Shown: piece after piece, positions 1-7,095 of the stretch | Layout: every line of letters begins with the position of its first letter | Numbering within the stretch: position 1 is the first letter of the stretch | Origin: Serratia proteamaculans_D | GTDB lineage: Bacteria; Pseudomonadota; Gammaproteobacteria; Enterobacterales; Enterobacteriaceae | DNA: 64,000 bases | Direction: 5' to 3' (one strand) | NCBI RefSeq assembly: GCF_049959315.1 | Contig: NZ_CP188201.1 | Program-made: the position numbers and the translations under genes | Notes under the pieces: model-generated | What the model saw: only the letters and a program-made list of their open reading frames with translations | The model's database searches: none | What the model was told of the DNA's origin: nothing

Positions 1-1
1 C

Positions 2-205
2 GCGTTGTTGGAGCCGGTGGAGTTACTGCGTCGGCTGGAAAATGACGGCGACTACACCGCGCGGCTGGCGATGCTGGAGGAGCAGAAATCGCTGCCGTGG
101 CAGGCCATTTGGGAGATGTACTGCCTGCGCCATGAGGTGCCCGCCGATGCCGGCTGGCTGGGCGAAGTTCGCCATTACGAAAAACAAATTCTCAATCAAC
201 GTTAA
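2..205 (+). CDS. rhaA: L-rhamnose isomerase, C-terminal fragment
   Basis: The reading frame enters from the left edge and ends at a TAA at 203-205, leaving about 67 residues. The tail (ERY-free end ... EVRHYEKQILNQR) matches the C-terminus I know from enterobacterial RhaA, and rhaD follows nine bases later, as in the rhaBAD operon. RhaA converts L-rhamnose to L-rhamnulose in the cytoplasm. The catalytic barrel lies outside the window, so identification rests on the tail and on operon order. A TTG at 5-7 is internal and not a real start. Confidence 0.85.
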   Translation, partial: ALLEPVELLRRLENDGDYTARLAMLEEQKSLPWQAIWEMYCLRHEVPADAGWLGEVRHYEKQILNQR

Positions 206-214
206 GGGTGCCGT

Positions 215-1051
215 ATGCAACAACTTCTTTCTTCATGGTTTGTTCAGGGCATGGTGAAAGCCACCGCGGATATGTGGCTGAAAGGCTGGGATGAGCGTAA
301 CGGCGGCAACGTCAGCCTGCGCCTGCTGGATGAAGAGGTGCAGCCGTACGCGGCGGATTTTTATCCGCAACCGCGTCGTGTCGAACTGAGCCAACCGGCG
401 GTGGAACTGGCTAACTGTTGGTTCCTGGTGACCGGCTCCGGCAAGTTTTTCCGCAATGTGCAGCTCGACCCGGCCGACAGCCTGGTATTGCTGCGCATTA
501 GCGAAGATGGCCACGCCTACAGTATTTACTGGGGGTTGACCAACGGCGGCTTGCCGACGTCGGAGCTGGCCTCGCACTTGCAGTCACACTGCGTGCGTAA
601 AACCCTGACCGACGGGCGTGACCGGGTGATTATGCACTGCCACGCCACCAACCTGATCGCCCTGAGCTATGTGCTGGAGCTGGACTCGGCGAGTTTCACC
701 CGCATGCTGTGGGAAGGCAGCACCGAATGCCTGGTGGTGTTCCCGGACGGCGTGGGTATCGTGCCCTGGATGGTACCGGGTACCGACGGTATTGGTGAGC
801 AAACCTCGCAGCAGATGGGGTCGCACTCGTTGGTGCTGTGGCCGTTCCACGGTATTTTCGCCAGCGGCCCCTCTTTGGACGAAGCCTTTGGGTTGATCGA
901 CACCGCGGAAAAATCGGCTCAGGTACTGGTGAAGGTGCTGTCGATGAACGGCATGAAGCAAACTATCAGTAAAGCGCAGTTGATCGCGCTGGGCGAACGC
1001 TTCGAGGTTAAGCCCTGGGCGGCGGCGCTGAATGTGGTGCGTGAGCTATGA
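215..1051 (+). CDS. rhaD: Rhamnulose-1-phosphate aldolase
   Basis: A 278-residue class II aldolase that splits L-rhamnulose 1-phosphate into dihydroxyacetone phosphate and L-lactaldehyde. All the residues that define the E. coli enzyme are visible at the same numbers: catalytic Glu117 in TSELAS, zinc ligands His141 and His143 in HCHATN, and His212 in WPFHGIF. Length is four residues over the E. coli protein. It starts nine bases after rhaA behind a short purine stretch and overlaps rhaM by four bases (ATGA), so the three genes are one transcript. Confidence 0.97.
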   Translation: MQQLLSSWFVQGMVKATADMWLKGWDERNGGNVSLRLLDEEVQPYAADFYPQPRRVELSQPAVELANCWFLVTGSGKFFRNVQLDPADSLVLLRISEDGHAYSIYWGLTNGGLPTSELASHLQSHCVRKTLTDGRDRVIMHCHATNLIALSYVLELDSASFTRMLWEGSTECLVVFPDGVGIVPWMVPGTDGIGEQTSQQMGSHSLVLWPFHGIFASGPSLDEAFGLIDTAEKSAQVLVKVLSMNGMKQTISKAQLIALGERFEVKPWAAALNVVREL

Positions 1052-1362
1052 TCCGCAAGGCGTTTGTCATGCAGATACACCCCGATGCACATCAGGAATA
1101 TCAGCGTCGCCATACGCCAATCTGGCCGGAGCTGGCGCAGACCTTAAAGCAACACGGCGCGCATCACTACAGTATCTTTCTTGATACTGGCCGCAACCTG
1201 CTGTTTGCGGTGGTGGAGATTGAGTCAGAAGCACGCTGGCAGGCCGTCGCGGCGACCGAGGTATGTCAACGCTGGTGGCTTTCGATGCGTGAACTGATGC
1301 CCAGCCATGCCGATAACAGCCCGGTGAGCGAGGCGTTAACCGAAGTGTTTTATCTGGAGTAG
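1048..1362 (+). CDS. rhaM: L-rhamnose mutarotase
   Basis: A 104-residue protein of the RhaM/YiiL family, which interconverts the anomers of L-rhamnose so that the beta form reaches the isomerase. The N-terminal block (residues 1-30) with IHPDAHQEYQRRH and WPEL and the central HHYSIFLD segment are typical of the family. Its ATG overlaps the rhaD stop by four bases, implying translational coupling, and it is the last gene of the rha operon here; a perfect hairpin follows the stop. Confidence 0.95.
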   Translation: MIRKAFVMQIHPDAHQEYQRRHTPIWPELAQTLKQHGAHHYSIFLDTGRNLLFAVVEIESEARWQAVAATEVCQRWWLSMRELMPSHADNSPVSEALTEVFYLE

Positions 1363-1366
1363 CAGG

Positions 1367-1387
1367 CAGGCGGGGATATCCCGCCTG
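1367..1387. terminator. Hairpin between convergent rhaM and GFA genes
   Basis: Perfect 8-bp stem (CAGGCGGG / CCCGCCTG) around a 5-base loop, lying between two convergent genes. There is no strong T-run on either side, so it may be a weak bidirectional terminator or a 3' end stabiliser. Confidence 0.5.
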
Positions 1388-1395
1388 ATTGCAAT

Positions 1396-1746
1396 TCAGG
1401 CGCTGGCGCCGTCAAACGGATGGATCTTCAACGAATCCAGTGACAATTCCGGCACACAACGAAGATTGACGGCACACATTGCCGCACCGTCCGGGCCTTT
1501 TCCGTAGGCAAAAGCCTCAGTACCGCAGGTCTGGCAGAACTGGTGCTGAATGATGTGTTTGTTAAAGGTATAACCGCGAATTTGGTCTTCTCCGCTGTTA
1601 AGCACAAAGCTGTCGATCGGGAAAAACGCCAGCAACATGCCTTTACGGCGACAGATTGAACAGTTGCAACTCAGAGCCTCATGGGGCAGATCGGCGTTCA
1701 CCGTAAAGGTGACGGCGCCGCAGTGACAGCTACCTTGAAATGACAT
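1396..1746 (-). CDS. GFA-family (CENP-V/GFA domain) zinc protein
   Basis: A 116-residue protein of the glutathione-dependent formaldehyde-activating (GFA) fold. Seven cysteines sit where the family binds two zinc ions: C7 and C9, C27, C29 and C32, and C71 and C74. Family members include Gfa and many uncharacterised proteins, and true Gfa activity in the founding member is itself disputed, so no substrate can be named. It is a single-gene unit, convergent with rhaM. The start is the first ATG, with a purine-rich stretch upstream on the minus strand. Confidence 0.85.
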   Translation of the reverse strand: MSFQGSCHCGAVTFTVNADLPHEALSCNCSICRRKGMLLAFFPIDSFVLNSGEDQIRGYTFNKHIIQHQFCQTCGTEAFAYGKGPDGAAMCAVNLRCVPELSLDSLKIHPFDGASA

Positions 1747-1920
1747 AATGGACTACCTGCTGAAAACCTCAGTTCGCCCAATTATAGTTCACTTATTCAC
1801 CATATTGATTTGGTCATGGAATACATTACCGCAGAGAATGTGGATTCTGTGGCCCGATCCATTAGAAAAATCTTTAAATTCTGTTAAGTTGACCACTGGC
1901 CTAATCACAAGGAGAGAACG

Positions 1921-2130
1921 ATGTTAGAGCAATACTATCCGACGACGATGAGCTCCAAACCGATCACGGATGAGCAACATAAAAGACTGGTGGCGGTGCA
2001 AGCGGCGCTGGAGCTGATCAAGGCCACGCTGTCTGATACCAACGACGGTAACGGCGTGGATTTTCAGTTGAAGGCCGCAGAAAAGCACATTGGCCCGATG
2101 GCTGATGCGATCCAGGAAGCGCTGAAATAA
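1921..2130 (+). CDS. Small conserved-looking protein of unknown function
   Basis: A 69-residue acidic, helix-rich protein with no signal peptide or membrane segment. The start is well supported by an AAGGAG-type ribosome site six to eight bases before the ATG, and a good intrinsic terminator follows 20 bases after the stop, so this is a real stand-alone small gene. I do not recognise a named family. The central part (VAVQAALELIKATLS) should form an amphipathic helix, suggesting a small dimer or a partner-binding protein. Confidence 0.7.
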   Translation: MLEQYYPTTMSSKPITDEQHKRLVAVQAALELIKATLSDTNDGNGVDFQLKAAEKHIGPMADAIQEALK

Positions 2131-2149
2131 ATTCCTTCAGCGATAATTA

Positions 2150-2171
2150 ACCGCCCAAGGGCGGTTTTTTT
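2150..2171 (+). terminator. Intrinsic terminator of the small gene at 1921
   Basis: Perfect 6-bp stem ACCGCC / GGCGGT with a CAAG loop, followed by seven T residues. Confidence 0.9.
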
Positions 2172-2277
2172 GTGCCATTCGGTCAGGCAAATTCGGATTT
2201 TTTGTCTAGTGACTGGGCAGAAATGTTGGCAGAATTCCTTCAGGATTATTTTAGGGAACAGGCGGAGGAGAGTATTG

Positions 2278-3021
2278 ATGAAGGATGTGCATATCGCACT
2301 GTCGGGCGGCTGCGTGCGGTTGGCTTACCCGGGAGAAAACGTTCTGGATTTCACCGATAACCTGTCATTTGGGCCGCTGTGCGCACTGGATGACGCACAA
2401 GGTCTGCAGGATCGAACCCGTTGGTTGCAAGAGCTGCATCAATCTGTTCACGCCCCTGAATGGGACACTTCGTCACAGCGCCAGACGGCGATGGAAGACC
2501 TGAAAGTACAGTTGGCCGCGGTAAGTGGGCAGGTGACCCTGTGGATTGGCGACAATGCCGATGAGCAATTGATGTTGCGGGCGCTGTTGCCTTTGCTGGC
2601 TGAAAATGCCGTTTTTGTGGTTAACGTCACCGAACTTGCCGGATGCGATACCACCGGTAGTTGTCCGATTGAAACGCTCGAATCCTTGTGGATCCGGCGC
2701 TGTGAGTTGACAGCGCAAGACAGAGCTACGCTCATCGCCGATTGGCAACGCCTGTTGCAGAACAACGCTCCGGTGCGAATTTTTACTCAGGGAGGAATAC
2801 AGGGGAAAACCCAGGATTTCTACGATTCGCTACTGGTGCAGCATTGCCCGAGCGACTATACACAAGGTTCCAGAGTGGTGGGCAACGCGATGGTCAATTC
2901 ACCCTATTGGGTGGGCGACACCTTTTTGAACTTCCGGCTGTATGCGCTAATAGAACAGGGCGTATTGCAGGCGCAGACTGACGGGGTCAACATGAACCGC
3001 CTTCAGGTGCGGCAGGCCTAA
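2278..3021 (+). CDS. DUF1835-domain protein
   Basis: A 247-residue cytosolic protein. The N-terminus (KDVHIALSGG, then NVLDFTDNLSFGPL around residues 18-35) is the typical opening of DUF1835 proteins, whose function is unknown to me. I chose the ATG at 2278 rather than the upstream start at 2170 because GGAGGAG stands about eight bases before it and because family proteins start at this point. It is monocistronic, between the terminator at 2150-2171 and the qnr promoter. Confidence 0.7.
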   Translation: MKDVHIALSGGCVRLAYPGENVLDFTDNLSFGPLCALDDAQGLQDRTRWLQELHQSVHAPEWDTSSQRQTAMEDLKVQLAAVSGQVTLWIGDNADEQLMLRALLPLLAENAVFVVNVTELAGCDTTGSCPIETLESLWIRRCELTAQDRATLIADWQRLLQNNAPVRIFTQGGIQGKTQDFYDSLLVQHCPSDYTQGSRVVGNAMVNSPYWVGDTFLNFRLYALIEQGVLQAQTDGVNMNRLQVRQA

Positions 3022-3102
3022 CCCACTCATCCGCGAGGTGGTTTTTGTGCTGTGCAGCGGAAAAACCGGGCAAAACGTTTTTCACCGGCCAGCAGATCTG
3101 CT

Positions 3103-3134
3103 TATAATGCCTCACTGACTGTATAAATAAACAG
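3103..3134 (+). promoter_or_regulatory. qnr promoter -10 and LexA (SOS) box
   Basis: A perfect TATAAT at 3103-3108 is followed ten bases later by CTGTATAAATAAACAG (3119-3134), which fits the LexA consensus CTG-N10-CAG exactly, including the A/T-rich core. The box sits just downstream of the -10 and 11 bases before the qnr ATG. This is the arrangement known for qnrB genes, where LexA cleavage after DNA damage raises expression. Confidence 0.9.
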
Positions 3135-3144
3135 GTGTGGTGCG

Positions 3145-3789
3145 ATGACGCTGAAGTTGGATGGTGAAAAGATTGCTCGTAACCGGTTTACCGGCGAAAA
3201 AATTGAAAACGGCCGCTTTATCAACTGCGATTTTTCGGGCTCCGACCTGACGGGGACCGAATTTATCGACTGTCAGTTTTATGACCGCGAGAGCCAACAG
3301 GGCGGCAATTTCAGCCGTGCGCTGTTGAAGGATGCCAGTTTCAAAAATTGTGACCTGTCGATGGCGGACTTCAGAAATGCCAGCGCGTTAGGTATCGAAA
3401 TCCGGGAGTGCCGGGCGCAGGGCGCAGATTTTCGCGGCACCAGCTTTATGAATATGATCACCCCACGTACCTGGTTTTGCAGCGCGTACATCACCAAAAG
3501 CAATCTGAGCTACGCCAATTTTTCGAAAGTGGTACTGGAGAAGTGTGAGCTGTGGGAAAACCGCTGGAACAGCGCGCAGATCCTCGGTGCGACTTTTAGC
3601 GGTTCGGATCTGTCCGGTGGCGAGTTTGCGTCGTTTGATTGGCGTGCCGCCAACTTTACCCATTGTGATTTGACCAACTCGGAACTGGGTGAGCTGGATC
3701 TGCGCAGTACCGATCTGCAGGGCGTGAAGCTGGACAGCGACCAGGTGTTTCAGATGATGGAGCGGCTGGGTATTGCGATTATTGGCTAA
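3145..3789 (+). CDS. qnr: Chromosomal Qnr pentapeptide-repeat protein (QnrB-like)
   Basis: A 214-residue protein built almost wholly of pentapeptide repeats of the A(D/N)LXX type (for example GSDLT, MADFR, SDLSG, TDLQG). Qnr proteins fold as a right-handed quadrilateral beta-helix, dimerise through the C-terminal end, bind DNA gyrase and topoisomerase IV and reduce quinolone inhibition. The sequence follows QnrB closely over its whole length, with the signature MNMITPRTWFCSAYIT block and the C-terminal MERLGIAIIG. It lies in an ordinary chromosomal setting with no cassette or IS nearby, so it is best read as an intrinsic Serratia-type qnr. The promoter carries a perfect LexA box. Confidence 0.95.
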   Translation: MTLKLDGEKIARNRFTGEKIENGRFINCDFSGSDLTGTEFIDCQFYDRESQQGGNFSRALLKDASFKNCDLSMADFRNASALGIEIRECRAQGADFRGTSFMNMITPRTWFCSAYITKSNLSYANFSKVVLEKCELWENRWNSAQILGATFSGSDLSGGEFASFDWRAANFTHCDLTNSELGELDLRSTDLQGVKLDSDQVFQMMERLGIAIIG

Positions 3790-3893
3790 GCCTTTTAGCA
3801 CTATGGGGCCGTCAGGCCCTTACAGGGCACGGCTAAGAGGGCAGCGGTGATGGAATAATAAAAGGTGTGTATAAATATTATAATAAATATTCC

Positions 3894-3946
3894 TTGCTTA
3901 AATAAATCCCTCGTGTATAAATAGCGTCATCGGTTTGTAGTACAGA
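3894..3946 (+). promoter_or_regulatory. Promoter and cold box of the cold-shock gene
   Basis: A TTGCTT (3894-3899) and TATAAA (3916-3921) pair with a 16-base spacer starts a roughly 160-180 base untranslated leader. Near its 5' end TGTAGTACAGA (3936-3946) matches 9 of 11 bases of the E. coli cspA cold box TGACGTACAGA. Such leaders control message stability and translation in the cold. Confidence 0.7.
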
Positions 3947-4105
3947 CCTTATGAAAGCAGTTTTAGTAAAGCAGTTCTCAGTATTAGTGATATCCCATAG
4001 ATACCTCTTCTTCCGCGAATTTCCTTCTCTAGTGCCCAAGTAAGTTTCCAATAAAAACAGACCTCAATCGCCTTATGGCGTCTCAAAAATATAAAGGAAA
4101 TATCT

Positions 4106-4318
4106 ATGTCTACTAAAATGACTGGTTTGGTAAAATGGTTTGATGCAGGTAAAGGTTTTGGCTTTATCTCCCCGGCAGACGGCAGCAAAGACGTGTTCGT
4201 GCACTTCTCCGCTATCCAGAGCAATGATTTCAAAACGCTTGATGAAGGTCAGCGCGTTGAATTCACTATCGAAAACGGTCAGAAGGGTCCTTCTGCCGGC
4301 AACGTAGTAGTTTTATAA
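4106..4318 (+). CDS. CspA-family cold-shock protein
   Basis: A 70-residue single cold-shock domain. Both nucleic-acid-binding motifs are present: RNP1 as KGFGFI (residues 18-23) and RNP2 as VFVHF (residues 30-34). It acts as an RNA chaperone that melts secondary structure. The long leader with a cold box and an AAGGAAAT ribosome site before the ATG point to a cold-inducible member (CspA/B/G type) rather than the constitutive CspC or CspE, but paralogues cannot be separated by eye. A strong terminator lies about 80 bases after the stop. Confidence 0.95.
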   Translation: MSTKMTGLVKWFDAGKGFGFISPADGSKDVFVHFSAIQSNDFKTLDEGQRVEFTIENGQKGPSAGNVVVL

Positions 4319-4399
4319 TTTATAGGTAGTGTTTTATTTCTTACGATAGCGAAGAAGGTGTAAACCGGAGCAGCTAAGAAATAAAAGAATTACCTGAAT

Positions 4400-4423
4400 A
4401 AACTCCGGGATTACCCGGAGTTT
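4400..4423 (+). terminator. Terminator of the cold-shock gene
   Basis: Ten-base stem AAACTCCGGG / CCCGGAGTTT with a 4-base loop, followed by an A/T-rich stretch. Confidence 0.85.
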
Positions 4424-5001
4424 ATCTAAAATTAATAATGCTTGGTGTATTTCAATAACCCTATTTTTCAAAAAATATAGTTATTGGCAACAGCAAAAGA
4501 GATTGGCGTCGTAATAATAATAACGGCCGCGATTGAGTCTATTTTTCTGTTGTGAAAAAGTTGTGCTTAGGCTGCGTAAGGTTGGAGTGTTGGACGGACG
4601 CTTACGCCATAACATGACAGTCGGGAAAGTGACCGACAAACATTGATGACCCTGGCCTGTGCCGGGGTTTTTTTATGTCTGCGCGCCGCCAAATGACGCT
4701 ACTGTCGGCGTTTCCATAATCGCTGCTTATCGGTAAATGGCGATATAGGGCCGTCACTGAACTTATTGATTGCTGATAGTACGTCCGGTAAATAGTTGCG
4801 CGAGTGGATTTTATCAATCTCATCAAAGGGTTGGACTAATTCCGATAAAGCCTGTCCTGACACATTGAATTTACAGTAAATACCTCTTTTTGATTAGTAA
4901 ACCGCACGTTTTGACTGTCCCTCTGTGTCCATGAGTTTTATCCTCGGACTCAATCAGTATTTGTATGATTTATAAAAATACATTCACATGGAGGAGTTCT
5001 T
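4424..5001. other. Gene-free A/T-rich stretch
   Basis: No convincing coding frame on either strand; the frame on the minus strand at 4602-4826 has no ribosome site and no protein character. The interval holds a small hairpin at 4619-4637 (GTCGG / CCGAC) and an orphan intrinsic terminator at 4649-4674, and finally the promoter region of the dehydrogenase gene at 5002. Confidence 0.6.
4649..4674 (+). terminator. Orphan intrinsic terminator (possible small RNA 3' end)
   Basis: Eight-base stem ACCCTGGC / GCCGGGGT (one G-T pair) with a CTGT loop and seven T residues. No plus-strand gene ends just before it; the nearest, csp, already has its own terminator at 4400-4423. This is the usual sign of a short transcript starting in between. 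Confidence 0.75.
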
Positions 5002-5757
5002 ATGCGTTTCGACAATAAAGTGGTCATCATCACCGGGGCAGGCAATGGGATGGGGGAAGCGGCGGCACGCCGGTTTTCCGCTGAGGGCGCAACCGTGGTG
5101 CTGGCTGACTGGGCAAAGGAAGCGGTAGATAAAGTGGCGGCCTCGCTGCCGAAAGGCAAGGCACTGGCGGTGCATATTGACGTTTCTGACTACGTCGCGG
5201 TTGAAAAAATGATGAACGAAGTGGCCGAAAAATTAGGCCGCATCGACGTATTGTTGAACAATGCTGGCGTACACGTGGCGGGTAGCGTGCTGGAAACCAG
5301 CGTAGCTGACTGGCGCCGCATCGCCGGGGTCGATATCGATGGCGTGGTGTTTTGTTCCAAGTTTGCCATGCCGTATCTGCTGAAAACCAAAGGCTGCATC
5401 GTTAACACCGCATCGGTCTCTGGCCTGGGCGGCGACTGGGGCGCGGCATATTACTGCGCGGCCAAAGGGGCAGTGGTAAACCTGACGCGTGCCATGGCGC
5501 TCGATCACGGTGGTGACGGCGTGCGGGTGAACTCGGTGTGCCCGAGCCTGGTAAAAACCAATATGACCAACGGCTGGCCGCAGGAAATTCGCGACAAATT
5601 CAACGAGCGCATTGCTTTGGGCCGAGCGGCAGAGCCGGAAGAAGTGGCTGCGGTAATGGCATTCCTGGCCAGTGACGACGCCAGCTTTATCAACGGTGCC
5701 AATATCCCGGTTGACGGTGGGGCGACCGCCTCAGACGGCCAACCGAAGATTGTTTAA
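5002..5757 (+). CDS. Short-chain dehydrogenase/reductase (classical SDR)
   Basis: A 251-residue NAD(P)-dependent oxidoreductase. Seen in the sequence: the nucleotide-binding TGAGNGMG at residues 11-18, the NNAG motif near 87, and a catalytic Ser with the YCAAK pair (YxxxK) near 150-154, followed by the usual PSLVKT loop. The C-terminus ends ...GQPKIV. An Asp-containing VVLADW after the second strand favours NAD over NADP. The ATG has GGAGGAG eight bases upstream. It stands alone between the gene-free stretch and the convergent puu genes, so the substrate cannot be inferred; sugar or polyol dehydrogenases of this size are the nearest type. Confidence 0.85.
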   Translation: MRFDNKVVIITGAGNGMGEAAARRFSAEGATVVLADWAKEAVDKVAASLPKGKALAVHIDVSDYVAVEKMMNEVAEKLGRIDVLLNNAGVHVAGSVLETSVADWRRIAGVDIDGVVFCSKFAMPYLLKTKGCIVNTASVSGLGGDWGAAYYCAAKGAVVNLTRAMALDHGGDGVRVNSVCPSLVKTNMTNGWPQEIRDKFNERIALGRAAEPEEVAAVMAFLASDDASFINGANIPVDGGATASDGQPKIV

Positions 5758-5768
5758 GCGTTAATCAA

Positions 5769-5798
5769 CAGGCCCGGCAAGGCTAAACGCCGGGCCTG
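5769..5798. terminator. Hairpin between SDR gene and puuB
   Basis: Perfect 10-bp stem CAGGCCCGGC / GCCGGGCCTG with a 10-base loop between convergent genes. No T-run follows, so it may stop or protect both transcripts. Confidence 0.6.
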
Positions 5799-5803
5799 CA
5801 CTG

Positions 5804-7084
5804 TTACACCCCGATCCGATCGCGCAGGGTGTAGTAAGCTGCACCAATCGCGGTAAACGGAATTTGCAGGTTGCGACCGCCAAAGAACGGCAGGTGCGGC
5901 AGCTTGGCAAAGGCATCGAAGCGTTCCGCATCGCCCTGCATTAACTCGGCAATCAATTTCCCCGCCAGATGGGTACAGGTCACGCCGTGGCCGCTGTAGC
6001 CCTGCATGTAATAGACGTTATTTTCCAGTCGGCCGAACTGCGGCATACGCGACAGCGTCAGCAGGAAATTGCCGGTCCAGCGGTAGTCGATATTCACCCC
6101 TTTCAACTGCGGGAAGGTTTTCAGCAGTTTCGGGCGGATCAGATTGTCGATATCATCCGGATCGCGGGCACCGTACACCACGCCACCGCCGTAAAGCAGG
6201 CGGTTATCACCGGTAATGCGGTAATAATCCAGCAGATAGTTACAGTCTTCGACGCAGTAATTTTGTGGGATCAGCGACTGCGCCACTTCCGGCGCCAGCG
6301 GCTCGGTGGCCACCACCTGGGTACCGCACGGCATGCTGCGCTTGGCCAGTCTTGGCTCCAGCTTATCGCCCAGATAAGCGTTACCGGCCACGATCACATA
6401 GCGCGCCTTCACCTGACCCTTGGCGGTACTGACGATAGCCGGTTCGCCGTGGCGGATGTTGGTCACGGCCGATTGTTCGAAGATCCGCCCACCCTGCAGG
6501 CGAATGGCTTCGGCTTCCCCCAGTGCCAGATTCAATGGATGAATATGACCACCGCTATGATCCAGCAGCGCGCCGACGTAGCGCTCGCTATTGACCTCTT
6601 GACGGATACGCCCGGCGTCCAGCAGCTCAAGTTGAGTATTACCGTAGCGTTCCCAGTTTTGCTTCTGCTCGATCAACGCGTGGTATTGCCGGTTGTTCAG
6701 GGCGGCGAAGATGCCGCCGGGGCGATAGTCACATTCGATGGCGTACCTTTGGATACGGCTGCGAATGATCTCTGCGCCCTCAAACATCATACTGCCGAGA
6801 ACGCGGGCGCTTTCGGCCCCATAGCGTTGTTCAATCACGTCAATATCGCGGCTGTAAGAGTTGACCAGTTGGCCGCCATTACGGCCGCTGGCACCGAAAC
6901 CGATGCGCGCAGATTCCAGCAGCACCACGTTATAGCCGGCTTCAACCAGAAACAGTGCGGAAGACAGACCGGTGTAACCACCGCCGACGATGCAGACGTC
7001 GCATTCGATAGAATCATTCAACTGCGGGTAGGGTGCGTGGCTGTTGGCCGAGGCCGCATAATAGCTTTTTACATGTTCAGTCAT
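5804..7084 (-). CDS. puuB: Gamma-glutamylputrescine oxidoreductase
   Basis: A 426-residue FAD enzyme of the DAO/GlpO fold that oxidises gamma-glutamylputrescine to gamma-glutamyl-gamma-aminobutyraldehyde, releasing ammonia and H2O2. The Rossmann motif VGGGYTG (about residues 33-39) and the GFGASGRNGGQ block match E. coli PuuB almost residue for residue, and the length is the same. It ends the leftward puuD-puuR-puuC-puuB unit, 11 bases after puuC, so it is likely co-transcribed and repressed by PuuR. Confidence 0.97.
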   Translation of the reverse strand: MTEHVKSYYAASANSHAPYPQLNDSIECDVCIVGGGYTGLSSALFLVEAGYNVVLLESARIGFGASGRNGGQLVNSYSRDIDVIEQRYGAESARVLGSMMFEGAEIIRSRIQRYAIECDYRPGGIFAALNNRQYHALIEQKQNWERYGNTQLELLDAGRIRQEVNSERYVGALLDHSGGHIHPLNLALGEAEAIRLQGGRIFEQSAVTNIRHGEPAIVSTAKGQVKARYVIVAGNAYLGDKLEPRLAKRSMPCGTQVVATEPLAPEVAQSLIPQNYCVEDCNYLLDYYRITGDNRLLYGGGVVYGARDPDDIDNLIRPKLLKTFPQLKGVNIDYRWTGNFLLTLSRMPQFGRLENNVYYMQGYSGHGVTCTHLAGKLIAELMQGDAERFDAFAKLPHLPFFGGRNLQIPFTAIGAAYYTLRDRIGV

Positions 7085-7095
7085 GATATCTGCCC

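Noticed and set aside
3796..3835. GGGCC/GGCCC hairpin after qnr as a terminator
   Set aside because: Stem of five with no T-run; too weak to call.
4602..4826. 74-codon minus-strand frame
   Set aside because: No ribosome site, no recognisable protein and it runs through an intrinsic terminator.
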